Source: JBEIQE01 sp040376705 (GTDB lineage Bacteria > Pseudomonadota > Alphaproteobacteria > UBA2400). Taken from it: a stretch of DNA of 64,000 bases. The stretch lies in assembly GCA_040376705.1 (NCBI GenBank), contig JBEIQE010000004.1, positions 69,015-133,014 of the forward strand. Reading direction: 5' to 3'. Every line of letters starts with the position of its first letter. Position 1 is the first letter of the stretch. Below the pieces are notes generated by a model. That model worked only from the letters and a program-made list of their open reading frames with translations, did not search any database and was not told the origin of the DNA. Shown in pieces: positions 26,467-36,532 of the stretch. Made by a program: the position numbers and the translations under genes.

Positions 26467-27332
26467 TCACCCCCGCGAAAAGTCAGGCCCGCGCCGAAAC
26501 GCTGGCCGGACATTTTCCTGCACTTTTATTAAGCGCAGAGCGTATTGCTGCCAGTGTGGCTGCTGGCGTGCATGGCCGCAGGCGCGCGGGCCCCGGTGAG
26601 CAATTCTGGCAATTCAAACGCTATCAGGCAGGTGACCCTGCCAGCAAGATTGACTGGCGCGCCTCCGCCCGCAGCCAGCACGCGCTTATAAGAGAGCGTG
26701 AATGGGAAGCTGCGCAAACGGCGTTTTTGTGGCTCGACCGCTCGGCCTCGCTCGACTGGGCCTCATCTCCCAAACTCTCACGCAAATCAGAGCGCGCTGA
26801 GTTATTACTACTTTCATTGGCCGATTTGCTGCTACGGGGCGGTGAGCGTGTAGGCCTGCTCGGCAGCCCCACCCCACCCTTAAGCGGCCGTGGCCTGCTT
26901 GGCCGTTTGGCCATTCAGCTGCAGCAGCTCCCCGCAGGCCCTGCCTTGCCGCCGCTGCGCACCTACCCGCGCAATGCGCGTATTGTGCTGTTCGGCGACT
27001 TCCTCGATCCCATACCAGAGCTGGCACAACGCTTCAAAACCATCTTCGCGCAAGGGCTACAGGGGCATTTGGTACAAATCCTCGATCCGGCTGAAGAAAG
27101 CCTGCCGTATAGCGGGCGGATTGATTTCAACGGCCTTGAAGGCGAAGGCAGGTTCTTGGCCCCGCGCGCTGAGAAGCTACGCGATGCCTATCTGGCGAAG
27201 CTCGCTGAGCACCGTGCAGAGCTGACCAGCATGGTTGGTCGCTTGGGCTGGACGATTTCGCGCCACCGGACGGATAAACGCCCTGAATTAGCATTGATGA
27301 ACATTCATACCGCCCTGAGTGACGCATGCTAA
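26448..27332 (+). CDS. DUF58 domain protein
   Basis: The 294-residue product starts at a GTG overlapping the MoxR gene by 19 bases. It shows the DUF58 signature GRRRAGPGEQFWQFKRYQAGD then IDWRASARS, and a VWA-like C-terminal half with FLWLDRSASLDW (degenerate MIDAS-like). DUF58 proteins accompany MoxR ATPases and may present substrates to them. It overlaps the next start by 7 bases. Confidence 0.93.
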   Translation: MPASRLITPAKSQARAETLAGHFPALLLSAERIAASVAAGVHGRRRAGPGEQFWQFKRYQAGDPASKIDWRASARSQHALIREREWEAAQTAFLWLDRSASLDWASSPKLSRKSERAELLLLSLADLLLRGGERVGLLGSPTPPLSGRGLLGRLAIQLQQLPAGPALPPLRTYPRNARIVLFGDFLDPIPELAQRFKTIFAQGLQGHLVQILDPAEESLPYSGRIDFNGLEGEGRFLAPRAEKLRDAYLAKLAEHRAELTSMVGRLGWTISRHRTDKRPELALMNIHTALSDAC

Positions 27333-29953
27333 CGCTCGGCCCCATCGCCTTCCTCTCGCCATGGCTGCTGGCACCGCTGGTTGGCCTGCCCATTTTGTGG
27401 TGGCTGCTGCGCCTCACGCCGCCCGCCCCGCGCAAAATCGACTTTCCTGCCATTCGCCTGCTTATGGGTATTAAAAATCAGGAAGAAACCCCGCGCCATA
27501 CCCCGTGGTGGCTACTGCTGCTCCGCCTGCTTATTGTGGTGGGTATTTTCGCTGGCCTTGCACAACCGGTGCTCAACCCCACGGCGCAGCTAAGTGATGA
27601 GGGCCCGCTCTTACTTGTGATCGACGATGGCTGGGCGAGTGGCCCCGTCTGGCCACGTTACCAAGGTGAGTGGCAACAGCTGATGAATGCAGCCGAGCGC
27701 AACGACCGCCCCGTGCACTTGCTGTTTACAGCGCAGCCCGGCATTAAGCTGAGCGAGCCGCTACGTGCTGCAGATGCGCGCCAGCTGCTCGCCAGCCATA
27801 AGCCATCACCCTGGGGGGTGGACCGCCTCGCTGCCCGCAAAGCACTTGAGGGCTTTAATGACGCCGATGCGCTGTATTTTAGCGATGGCACCGATAGCGT
27901 TGGCAGCACCGAGCTGATGGTTACGCTACGCGATATCGGTGTGGCCAAGCTCTACACGCCAGCAGGTGGGCGTTTGCCGCTTCTGCTCATGAGCCCGCAA
28001 AGCAGCCCGGATGGGCTTAAAGTGACGATCAGGCGCGCTGGCCCGCTGCCTGAAAGCACAGCCATGCTGCGCGCTACCGCAAATGATGGCCGTTTGCTCT
28101 CACGTGAGACGATCCCGCTACCGGCTGGCCAGACAGATGTGACCGCGCTCCTCACCCTACCCGCTGAATTGCGCAACGCCATTACACGGCTGGAGCTTGA
28201 GGGTGAGCGTCACGCTGGCGCAGTTGTACTGCTCGATGAGCACTGGCGCCGCCGCCCCGTAGGCTTGGTAGCTGGCAGCGGGGCTGATCAACCTCTGCTG
28301 GGTGAAACATTCTACCTCGAGAAGGCGCTACAGCCGTTTGCCGATGTACATAAAGGTAATATCGATACACTGGTGACGCAGGGCGTGGCCATGCTGGTGC
28401 TGGCTGATATCGGCAGCCTGTCGGACGAGCAGCAAGCGCAGCTCACCAGCTGGATGGAGGCGGGCGGCGTACTGCTGCGCTTTGCCGGCCCCAACCTTGC
28501 GAATACGCCCGACCCTTTATTGCCGGTAACCCTGCGCGCGGGCGAGCGTACACTTGGTGGATCGCTCTCGTGGTCCGAGCCGCAGCGCCTGAAGGGCTTT
28601 ACGCCAGATACACCGCTGGCAGGGCTTATTCCGCCAGATGATGTACGGGTGAACAAGCAGGTCCTCGCTCAGCCCGAGGCCGAACTGGCAGCTAAAACCT
28701 GGGTCACGCTTGAAGATGGCACCCCGCTGGTCACCGGCACACAGCGCGGTAAAGGCTGGCTGGTGCTGGTGCATACAACCGCCAATGCTGATTGGTCGAA
28801 CCTCGCGCTTTCGGGTGTTTATGTCGATATTTTACGCCGCTTGTTGCAGCTCTCAAGCGGACTTTCAGCAACTGAAGCCGCAGGCGCACTCCTGCCCGTT
28901 ACCGTGCTGGATGGGTTTGGTCAGTTCGTCTCGCCCCCAGCCACCGCACAACCGATTGATGCCGACAAGTTCAACCAGCAGCAGCTTGGCCCCACGCACC
29001 CGCCCGGTTTTTATGGCCGCGAGGGTATGCAGAGTGCGCTTAATCTTACAGGCACCATTCAGCGTGTGACCAGCCTGCCCGACCCGCCGACAGGTGTTTC
29101 GCGTGCGGATGACGACACGAACAGCACCGAGGTTCCGCTCATGCCTTACCTGATAACAGCCGCGCTTATTCTCTTCACACTGGATATGCTGGTGGCCCTG
29201 CGCATCCGCGGCCTCATGATGTTGCTTTTGCTGTTTGCCCTGCCTGCTCAGGCGCAGGAGGCCAGCGATTATGCCAGCAAAACATGGCTGGCTTATGTGG
29301 TGACTGGCGATAGCAGTGTGGATGCCGATAGCGCAGCAGGCCTTAAAGGGATTATGCAAACACTCAAGCAGCGTACCTCAGTTGAGCCTGCAGGTGTTGC
29401 AGCGATCAATCTTGATAGTGATGATATCTCGCTGTTCCCGCTGCTCTATTGGCCTGTCACCGAAAGTCAGCCCGCACTTACGCCAGCCGCGATCGAGCGC
29501 CTGAACCGCTATATGCAAAACGGCGGCATGATTGTGTTTGATACACGCGATGGTGCAGCTGGCAGCAGCGGTAACAAGGGCCTGCAGCGTTTGGCCCGCG
29601 GCCTTAACCTGCCGCCACTTGCGCCTATCAAGCCTGATCATGTGCTCACCCGCTCGTTCTATTTGCTACAGGACTTCCCCGGCCGCCTGAGTGGCGGGCA
29701 GGTTTGGGTTGATGCAAGTCCCGAACGCCGGAACGACAATGTCTCGGGCGTGATTGTCGGCAGCAACGACTGGGCAGGTGGCTGGGCGGTGGATAACTAC
29801 GGCCAAGCTGCCAATTCAAATGGCCGCGGCGGCACCCGCCAGCGCGAAATGTCCTTACGCTTCGGGGTTAATCTGGTGATGTATGCACTGGCTGGTAATT
29901 ACAAGTCAGACCAAGTGCATATGAATACCATTCTCGAGAGGCTTGGCCGATGA
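27326..29953 (+). CDS. BatA-N/DUF4159 membrane protein
   Basis: The 875-residue protein opens with the BatA N-terminal region (FLSPWLLAPLVGLPILWWLL; two membrane helices within residues 5-80). A large domain with a VWA/glutaminase-like layout follows, then a membrane segment near residue 610, and a C-terminal DUF4159 domain (LLYWPVTESQPALTPAAIER, GGMIVFDTRDG). This fusion is characteristic of the alphaproteobacterial MoxR operon. Overlap with the next gene is 4 bases. Confidence 0.9.
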   Translation: MLTLGPIAFLSPWLLAPLVGLPILWWLLRLTPPAPRKIDFPAIRLLMGIKNQEETPRHTPWWLLLLRLLIVVGIFAGLAQPVLNPTAQLSDEGPLLLVIDDGWASGPVWPRYQGEWQQLMNAAERNDRPVHLLFTAQPGIKLSEPLRAADARQLLASHKPSPWGVDRLAARKALEGFNDADALYFSDGTDSVGSTELMVTLRDIGVAKLYTPAGGRLPLLLMSPQSSPDGLKVTIRRAGPLPESTAMLRATANDGRLLSRETIPLPAGQTDVTALLTLPAELRNAITRLELEGERHAGAVVLLDEHWRRRPVGLVAGSGADQPLLGETFYLEKALQPFADVHKGNIDTLVTQGVAMLVLADIGSLSDEQQAQLTSWMEAGGVLLRFAGPNLANTPDPLLPVTLRAGERTLGGSLSWSEPQRLKGFTPDTPLAGLIPPDDVRVNKQVLAQPEAELAAKTWVTLEDGTPLVTGTQRGKGWLVLVHTTANADWSNLALSGVYVDILRRLLQLSSGLSATEAAGALLPVTVLDGFGQFVSPPATAQPIDADKFNQQQLGPTHPPGFYGREGMQSALNLTGTIQRVTSLPDPPTGVSRADDDTNSTEVPLMPYLITAALILFTLDMLVALRIRGLMMLLLLFALPAQAQEASDYASKTWLAYVVTGDSSVDADSAAGLKGIMQTLKQRTSVEPAGVAAINLDSDDISLFPLLYWPVTESQPALTPAAIERLNRYMQNGGMIVFDTRDGAAGSSGNKGLQRLARGLNLPPLAPIKPDHVLTRSFYLLQDFPGRLSGGQVWVDASPERRNDNVSGVIVGSNDWAGGWAVDNYGQAANSNGRGGTRQREMSLRFGVNLVMYALAGNYKSDQVHMNTILERLGR

Positions 29954-32022
29954 CAGCTACGTTTTCTTGGGCCAACTCCATCGCGCTTTCACCTGTATTA
30001 CCAACCCTCTGGCTAGCAGCGGTTATTGTGCCTGCGGTTGCGGTAGGCCTTTATGCCGTTGTGCGCCGCTCGCCGGGCAGCCTGCTGCGCGTTCTGGTGG
30101 TACTGGCACTTAGCGCAATTCTGCTCAATCCCGCACTCGTGACCGAGCAGCGTGAGCCACTGCGCGATGTGGCCCTGGTGATAACCGACCGCTCCCCCAG
30201 CCAGCAGATTGGCGAGCGCCGTGCCCAAACCGACAAGGCATTAGCTGCCCTTACAACCAAGCTCGCGACCCTGCCCGATCTTGATGTGCGTGTGATTGAG
30301 GGCCCTGCAGGTGGCGATGAAACCAAGCTGTTTAACGATATCGACCGCAGCTTTGCCGATGTGCCGGAGCAGCGCCGGGCGGGCGTTATCCTTATCACCG
30401 ATGGCCAGATCCACGATATGCCTGATACGGCACAAGCGCAGCATTACGGCCCTGTTCATGCGCTTTTAAGCGGCCGACGAGATGAAGTAGACCGCCGCCT
30501 GCGCATTACCCGCGCACCGAGCTACGGTATCGTCGGGCAGACCGTAAGCGCCAAAGTAATTGTCGAGGATATGCCAGGCAACCAGAGCACACATGCCACC
30601 CTTATTATTCATAATGAAGATGGTAATATCCAGCGCACACAGGTGCCTGTGGGTACCGAGGTGGATATCAGCCTGCCGGTTGACCATGCCGGCCTTAACC
30701 TCACCGCGCTGGAGGTAGAGCCGGTAGAGGGCGAACTAACCAGTGCCAATAACCGCGCTGCGCTGCTGGTGAACGGTGTGCGCGACCGGTTGCGCGTGCT
30801 GCTGGTCTCGGGTCACCCGCATAATGGCGAGCGCACATGGCGCAATCTGTTCAAGTCCGATCCGTCGGTTGACCTTGTGCATTTCACCATTCTGCGCTCG
30901 CCCGAGAAGCGCGATTATGTGCCTGATAACGAGCTTTCGCTCATCCCCTTCCCCATTCACGAGCTGTTTGCGGTCAAGCTGCGCCAGTTCGACCTTGTGG
31001 TGTTCGACCGCTATAGCGACCGCGGCCTGCTACCTGCCAACTATATGCTGAATATAAGCGATTATGTGCGTAACGGCGGTGCTGTGCTCGATGCCAGCGG
31101 GCCCGATCTTGCCAGCCCGAACGGGTTAGCCAAAACCACGCTTGGCAGCATTCTGCCCAGTAGCCCGCAAGGGGGTTTGCTCGAGCAGGCTTTCAAACCG
31201 CAGGTAAGCGCTATGGGGCTGCGTCACCCGGTTACTGCCCGCCTGCCAGATGTTAAGCCAGATGGTACGGCTGATTGGGGCTCGTGGTACCGCATGGCAC
31301 AGGTCAGCCCCAGTGCAGATGCACAAGTGCTGATGACCGGTATTCAGACCAGCCCACTACTGCTGCTCAGCACACAGGGTCAGGGCCGTGTCGCGCAGCT
31401 CACCTCGGACCAGATCTGGCTGTGGGGCCGTGGACACGATGGCGGTGGCCCGCAGATGGAACTCACTCGCCCCCTGGTGCACTGGCTGATGAAGGAGCCG
31501 GAGCTTGAAGCCGAGCAGATCATACCTGCCGTAAACGAAAACCGGATTACCCTTACCCGCCGCACCCTGCGGCCGGACAGCAGCCCGATTACCGTTACCA
31601 AGCCGGATGGTGTTAACACTTCAGTAAACATGACAGATAACGGACGGGTCGCCACCGGCAATCTTGAGGCTGACCAGCCCGGCATCTACCGCTTTAATGA
31701 CGCGAACCTCAGCGCCCTCGCGCTGGTTGGCCGCCCGAATGCCCCCGAACTGGCGGATCAGCGCGCAACCGCAGATATGCTGGAGCCGCTGATAGAAGCT
31801 ACCCGTGGCGGCGTCTTCTGGATGCAGGATTATCCAGAGGCCCCCGAATTGCGCCGCACCGGACCCAACCGCAACGCCGCAGGCAGCAGCTGGCTAGGCC
31901 TGACTGCGAACGGCGATTACAGTGTAACCGGCTTTACAACCCTGCCGCTCCTGCCTGCAGCACTGGCAGCTTTGCTTGCAATTTTGCCACTCCTGTGGGG
32001 TTGGCGCCGCGAAGGCAAGTAA
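29950..32022 (+). CDS. VWA/class I amidotransferase-like membrane protein
   Basis: The 690-residue protein has two N-terminal membrane helices (about 20-38 and 41-60), a VWA-like segment with LVITDRSPSQQIGERR and GVILITDGQIHDMP, then a domain starting RLRVLLVSGHPHNGERTW that resembles the glutamine-amidotransferase-like fold. A C-terminal membrane anchor ends the protein (LPLLPAALAALLAILPLLWG). It is the last gene of the MoxR operon and probably forms an envelope complex with the BatA/DUF4159 protein. Confidence 0.88.
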   Translation: MTATFSWANSIALSPVLPTLWLAAVIVPAVAVGLYAVVRRSPGSLLRVLVVLALSAILLNPALVTEQREPLRDVALVITDRSPSQQIGERRAQTDKALAALTTKLATLPDLDVRVIEGPAGGDETKLFNDIDRSFADVPEQRRAGVILITDGQIHDMPDTAQAQHYGPVHALLSGRRDEVDRRLRITRAPSYGIVGQTVSAKVIVEDMPGNQSTHATLIIHNEDGNIQRTQVPVGTEVDISLPVDHAGLNLTALEVEPVEGELTSANNRAALLVNGVRDRLRVLLVSGHPHNGERTWRNLFKSDPSVDLVHFTILRSPEKRDYVPDNELSLIPFPIHELFAVKLRQFDLVVFDRYSDRGLLPANYMLNISDYVRNGGAVLDASGPDLASPNGLAKTTLGSILPSSPQGGLLEQAFKPQVSAMGLRHPVTARLPDVKPDGTADWGSWYRMAQVSPSADAQVLMTGIQTSPLLLLSTQGQGRVAQLTSDQIWLWGRGHDGGGPQMELTRPLVHWLMKEPELEAEQIIPAVNENRITLTRRTLRPDSSPITVTKPDGVNTSVNMTDNGRVATGNLEADQPGIYRFNDANLSALALVGRPNAPELADQRATADMLEPLIEATRGGVFWMQDYPEAPELRRTGPNRNAAGSSWLGLTANGDYSVTGFTTLPLLPAALAALLAILPLLWGWRREGK

Positions 32023-32143
32023 TGGCGAAAAATAGCCTAAAACTTTGCATAATTTAGCTATTTTCGATGCACAATGCTGCATCATATAGCTGACGTGTTA
32101 AGACGAATCTGTTACAAATATTAGACTGACCGGGAGGAATGTG

Positions 32144-33964
32144 ATGAGCCGTTTTGTAAAAGGGCTTTTGAGCCTTGCAGGCGTTGCGGCCTTGATGCTT
32201 GCTTCCGCTCCGTCTTTTGCAGCCTGCGCTGGCCCTGCCTGCGGTTGCTCCGCCATCTCGGTACCCGCATGGACACCGCTTCCCAGCACCGCTCTTACTG
32301 AAGCTCCGCTTGGCCCAGCAACACAAGCGCCGCCATGGTATACGCCTGCTCCGCCTGCCATGACCCCTGCCGGTTATGTCTCTGGCTGCGCCAGCAATAT
32401 CAATAGCTGTGTCTCGGCTTCGGTAGTTGTCAGCTCTGACCCGCCCCCGGGTGCTGTTCCCAGCTGGGCCTCGTTTGCCTCGCTGGTACCCCCTACCGGC
32501 TACCGTACTTCAAGCGGCTGCTATGGTTATGGCAATGGCCCCTGTAATGCCGTTGCCACACCGCCGAATGCACCTGCGGCTCAGGCCGGTGTTACCAACT
32601 ATCAGTATGCAACAGCGTTTCCTTGTGAAATGTCGCAAGGCGGCAGTCCGGTTGCCGGTGCTAGCGCAGGCGCGGTCAAGCAGTTCCGCATGCGCCCGCG
32701 TGAATCAGTATCCTTTGCCTTTACCGTTCCACCACTGGGCTCGCTCGAGCCAACCACCACGGACGCCATGGGCAACCTGATTCCGCCCATTTACCGTAGT
32801 ATTTCATTCTCTGACTGGAATAACCCGTTTGTATTACCGCCTGTCAAGTTCGTGACCCTGTCGCGCTACTCAGGTGACTTTAATGCAGTAAAAGCTGCAG
32901 CTAACGATCCCTGTTTCAAGTCAGGTGTTTCAGGCGACATGAAATACGCGATTGTGGATTCATCCATGATGGCGATGGGTAATATGCATCTGCCACCAGA
33001 TGTATGCCCGCTTGAAGCCGGTCAGACCTACTACCTTAATGCCCGCTTTGAAGACCCGACCGATCCACTCCTCACACAGGTAGCTGGTGCGACTGATAAT
33101 CAGGCTGCTGTTGATACAGCTTATGCTGCTCTACAGACTGCCCAGTCAAACCTTTATGCAGCGATGGGTATTGCAGTGACTGACCCTGCGGTGATTGCTG
33201 CCCAGAATGACCTGATTGCAGAAATCAACGCACAGACTATTCTTGTAAATAATGCCAAGGCTGCGCTCGATGCCGCGATTGCTGGTGGTTCACCACCCGC
33301 AACCATTACAACGCTTAACAACGCTTATGTAACGGCACAAAACAATTACAACACCGCAGTGGCGGCAAAACAAGCCGTACTCGATGCAGCTATTGCAGCT
33401 GCTCCACCGGGTGCTGCTCCAGCTCCTCCAGCCACAATTGCTGCACTTACTGCGGCTGCGCAAACCGCCAAAGATTCGTACGAAGCGGCAGTAGCAGCTA
33501 ATGAGGCCTCAAAGACAATTACTTACGCCTTTATTCAAGATACATGCGAATGGTCGCTCTGCCGCAGCGATCAGGCGCGCAGCAACGTGAATACGCCGAT
33601 GGAGGATACCTACTCCAACGCTTATTATAAGGAATGGCAGTGCCAGCACGACATGGTGTCATACTACACCCTGCCCGGTCTGCAGGCCTTCTGCGGTATG
33701 GTTGCCTCCGGTTATGGCCCTGTAGGCTGCAGCTGGGGTTACTGGGATGGTGGTGGCTCTTGGATTGACGGTAACTGCTTTACCTACACACCAGTTGATC
33801 CTACCCAGTGTATCGGTAATCGTATCGTGACGGCGACTACACCCAACTACGACGGTGATGGCAACTTCATCGGTAACACATATTCATACGGCTTTACCGG
33901 CGGCGCACCGCTGACCGACTGCGGTATAAGCGTTGATATGGGTTGCGGCCTGTCAGTTCCTTGA
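32144..33964 (+). CDS. Large secreted Cys-rich protein with Ala-rich helical insert
   Basis: ATG 32144 follows GGGAGG with good spacing; the GTG at 32141 is less likely. The 606-residue product has a signal peptide (ALMLASAPSFA) and many cysteines in the N- and C-terminal parts. These are Pro/Gly/Tyr-rich and probably disulfide-stabilised. Residues about 320-463 form an Ala/Asn/Gln-rich stretch likely to be coiled coil (YAALQTAQSNLYAAMG and similar), broken by Pro-rich linkers (APPGAAPAPP). I recognise no family. The C-terminal region is again Cys-rich (QDTCEWSLCR, ADCGISV-like). It has its own terminator. A surface or adhesin-like role is inference. Confidence 0.8.
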   Translation: MSRFVKGLLSLAGVAALMLASAPSFAACAGPACGCSAISVPAWTPLPSTALTEAPLGPATQAPPWYTPAPPAMTPAGYVSGCASNINSCVSASVVVSSDPPPGAVPSWASFASLVPPTGYRTSSGCYGYGNGPCNAVATPPNAPAAQAGVTNYQYATAFPCEMSQGGSPVAGASAGAVKQFRMRPRESVSFAFTVPPLGSLEPTTTDAMGNLIPPIYRSISFSDWNNPFVLPPVKFVTLSRYSGDFNAVKAAANDPCFKSGVSGDMKYAIVDSSMMAMGNMHLPPDVCPLEAGQTYYLNARFEDPTDPLLTQVAGATDNQAAVDTAYAALQTAQSNLYAAMGIAVTDPAVIAAQNDLIAEINAQTILVNNAKAALDAAIAGGSPPATITTLNNAYVTAQNNYNTAVAAKQAVLDAAIAAAPPGAAPAPPATIAALTAAAQTAKDSYEAAVAANEASKTITYAFIQDTCEWSLCRSDQARSNVNTPMEDTYSNAYYKEWQCQHDMVSYYTLPGLQAFCGMVASGYGPVGCSWGYWDGGGSWIDGNCFTYTPVDPTQCIGNRIVTATTPNYDGDGNFIGNTYSYGFTGGAPLTDCGISVDMGCGLSVP

Positions 33965-33986
33965 TAGGACCTAGCAATACGTACAA

Positions 33987-34017
33987 GAAAGCCGCCCCAA
34001 CAGGCGGCTTTCTTTTT
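33987..34017 (+). terminator. Rho-independent terminator
   Basis: GAAAGCCGCC (33987-33996) pairs perfectly with GGCGGCTTTC (34003-34012) and is followed by TTTT. It ends the transcript of the large secreted protein. Confidence 0.92.
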
Positions 34018-34113
34018 GGGGAAATTCTCGGGTATTTCTTTTCAGGCATTTATCGACCTGAGCCTAAATCTAGATAATATAACTGCGGGCTGTGACAAAA
34101 AACGGATACGGGC

Positions 34114-35319
34114 ATGTACGAACAACAAAATGAAATTCCGTCCAGAACGCGCTCGTTAAAATCACCTGCATTTCTGCTTTTGCTATGGCTGCCGCTTGTA
34201 CTTTATACAGGGTTTGAATGGTTCATAGACCCGTTCCCGAAATCCATCTGGGCGCTGCGCGCGCTCAATACCAAATACCTCGTCCATGTTCGTGCCGACC
34301 TGACTATAGATGGCGAGCCGCTGGTCATGGAACGGACGTTCCGGTGTTTTGAGCCGGTGGATTATCATTGGTTTCCAGGAAGTTTCGAAAAAGGCAATGT
34401 TTTTAGCAGTAATGGGCAGGCTGGGGATGCGCTTTCTGGCATTACGAGCAAAGGGCGTGTCTTTGTAATCAGTGTTACTGATGCCTGCTCTGTTCTGATT
34501 GATCTTGAAGGCCCATATCGTCAGCCCCGCCCGATTATTGAGCATCAGTTGAGCCTCGCCAGGGATGAACTGGACGTGCCGATTGTACATGAGCTGATTG
34601 GCGGGGATAATCTTACGCAGGTTGATACCTACATCGTGCGCGAATGGTTGCTTGAAGGATATCATGGCGTTCAGGTTAATGATATAACTGTACAAAAAAC
34701 TGCAGGGCCGCTCTTTAAAGACTGGGATGGTTATGACTGGTTTGGGCCGCTGAATTGGGCTCGAGTAACGGGTGGGCGCGACGGGCATTTTTCAAGTAAA
34801 TTCGCTGCCATCTTGCCTGAGGATACGTGGAGTAAAGTGGGTGATACAATACAAGCTGGAGGGGCCACAGATGCGCCTATTCATCCCTTTATTATAAAAG
34901 ACGTTGAAGCTCTGAGAATTGAAAAGACACCACATCAATTAGGTATTAATAGCTCATTTGGTCAGTTGTATGGTCACGTTAATACCATATTCAGCCACTA
35001 CGGACTTGCCTTTACGAAGCTACGTGTGCCTCGGCAAGAAGAACTCGCTGCCCGCCAAGTAGTTTCGTGGTTTACTATACTTATTACGCCTTGCTTGGCC
35101 AATACGTCTACGAGTGACAGTTATGTCTGCAATACATCCAGGCGCGGAGTAATTTCATCCCAGCCACAAAAGTCAGCTGTTAGAAATACAATAAACTTCA
35201 AGATTGATAGGCTAAGTCTGACAGCAAACCATTCAGAGCGTGGCTATTATCTAGCGGATGATCCGCTACGGGCGATTATATTTGATGAAATTGGATTAGG
35301 ATTTGTAGCTTTAAAATGA
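34114..35319 (+). CDS. Membrane-anchored protein of unknown function
   Basis: The 401-residue protein has one N-terminal hydrophobic segment (about 20-35: AFLLLLWLPLVLYTGF), after which the rest is probably periplasmic. The remainder is beta-rich (VHVRADLTIDGEPLVMERTF). No catalytic motif is recognised. The DNA is visibly more A+T-rich than its neighbours and codon use looks different in the last third, suggesting transfer. It is flanked by terminators on both sides, so it is monocistronic. No SD is evident at ATG 34114. Confidence 0.65.
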   Translation: MYEQQNEIPSRTRSLKSPAFLLLLWLPLVLYTGFEWFIDPFPKSIWALRALNTKYLVHVRADLTIDGEPLVMERTFRCFEPVDYHWFPGSFEKGNVFSSNGQAGDALSGITSKGRVFVISVTDACSVLIDLEGPYRQPRPIIEHQLSLARDELDVPIVHELIGGDNLTQVDTYIVREWLLEGYHGVQVNDITVQKTAGPLFKDWDGYDWFGPLNWARVTGGRDGHFSSKFAAILPEDTWSKVGDTIQAGGATDAPIHPFIIKDVEALRIEKTPHQLGINSSFGQLYGHVNTIFSHYGLAFTKLRVPRQEELAARQVVSWFTILITPCLANTSTSDSYVCNTSRRGVISSQPQKSAVRNTINFKIDRLSLTANHSERGYYLADDPLRAIIFDEIGLGFVALK

Positions 35320-35320
35320 A

Positions 35321-35347
35321 AAAAGGCCTCCACACGGGAGGCCTTTT
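35321..35347. terminator. Bidirectional rho-independent terminator
   Basis: AAAAGGCCTCC (35321-35331) pairs with GGAGGCCTTTT (35337-35347), giving a GC-rich stem with T-runs on both strands. It separates the plus-strand gene ending at 35319 from the minus-strand four-gene array ending at 35366. Confidence 0.92.
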
Positions 35348-35365
35348 AATTAGATGATTTCGAGA

Positions 35366-36532
35366 TCAGTTACCAAGCGGTCTGGCGCTAACACTGGCGT
35401 TACCGGCGGAGCTTTGCTTGACGTCAATCGCGAGACTTACGGCCTTCATGGCTGCCCACTGCTCCACGAAGTCGCGCAGCTGGAAGATACCACGGGTGGT
35501 TTCGCCGATCATGGCCGAGACGCTATCAAGGTTCTGCGATGAGGTCTGGCCGGAGTTGATTTCAGCTAATGAGGCCAGCGCAGCGTTTGTATAAGAAGCC
35601 TCGCCCTGCTTGGACTGTTCACTACCGGTACCCGAAAGATCGCGACGACGTTCAACTGCAGCCATCATGATCGATGAAGCCAAATTCATCTGCGCCTGCT
35701 CGCTGTAAAGACGCAGTGAGGCATTCTGAGCCTCCTGGCGGGCTAGTGCCGGACCACGAATAGGGTCCTTCACCGCATCACCCATGAGGTTGAGAACAAC
35801 GTCCTTAGCGGCGGTATAGTCGTTAGCACTGGCGAAAGTGCCCTGCTTGAAGATACTTTCGTAAGGCACCAGATCGCGATTGGCGCCGATGGTAGCGGTA
35901 CAGGTAATACCAGCAGGCGCTGCCACGGTGGTGTTATCGCAATATCTGGTAATACGGTTATTAAAGCGCGCGGTGGTAAAACCGAGCTGACCGGTTGCAC
36001 CAGGTGTACCGCTGGCGTTGGTCAGAATACCGGTATTGATGGTTTCGGCAGGACCTACAGCTGCACGGGTCAGGGTTGTGGCCTGCATGGTGCTGTTACG
36101 GCGCGCTTCAGCACCGCATGCGGTACGTGATGGCAATGCATTACCCACACCAGCTGCACGCACCTGGCCCACATCGAAGCTCAGGCGGTTGCTCAGGTCT
36201 TTATCATTGATGCTGGTGAGGGTCTTGAGTGTGTTCTGACGGGTATTTGAATGCTGGTTGGCAAGACGCGTCAGCGCGTCCTTCACGTACAGCATATTGA
36301 GGTAGACGTCTTCTTCGAGCACAACCAGCGCCGCAATAACCGCCTTGGTTACAGCTGCCCAGGCCTTGGGGCCCGCACTAGGACACTCAGTTGTTTCGCA
36401 CGGCGGCGGCGTGAAGGCAGCAGCTGGTTTAACCGGCAAGGCAACGCCGGTGAAGGCAACAACAAGAGCCAGAGCAAGCGTTATGCGCGGCAGTCTGGGA
36501 GAGAGTGTAGTTCTTTGCATGCTATCCCTCAT
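35366..36532 (-). CDS. Secreted four-paralogue family, member 4
   Basis: The 388-residue product has a signal peptide (to about residue 39, PVKPAAA) and is the last gene of a tandem array of four paralogues. Shared landmarks here are DALTRLANQHSN, LPSRTACG, RFNNRITRYCD, APAGITC, KDPIRGPALARQEAQNA, and the C-terminal end NASVSARPLGN. The body is largely helical. No known domain. ATG 36532 overlaps the preceding stop (ATGA); ATG 36520 is an alternative start. The four may assemble into, or coat, an envelope structure, but this is inference from repetition and export only. Confidence 0.8.
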   Translation of the reverse strand: MRDSMQRTTLSPRLPRITLALALVVAFTGVALPVKPAAAFTPPPCETTECPSAGPKAWAAVTKAVIAALVVLEEDVYLNMLYVKDALTRLANQHSNTRQNTLKTLTSINDKDLSNRLSFDVGQVRAAGVGNALPSRTACGAEARRNSTMQATTLTRAAVGPAETINTGILTNASGTPGATGQLGFTTARFNNRITRYCDNTTVAAPAGITCTATIGANRDLVPYESIFKQGTFASANDYTAAKDVVLNLMGDAVKDPIRGPALARQEAQNASLRLYSEQAQMNLASSIMMAAVERRRDLSGTGSEQSKQGEASYTNAALASLAEINSGQTSSQNLDSVSAMIGETTRGIFQLRDFVEQWAAMKAVSLAIDVKQSSAGNASVSARPLGN

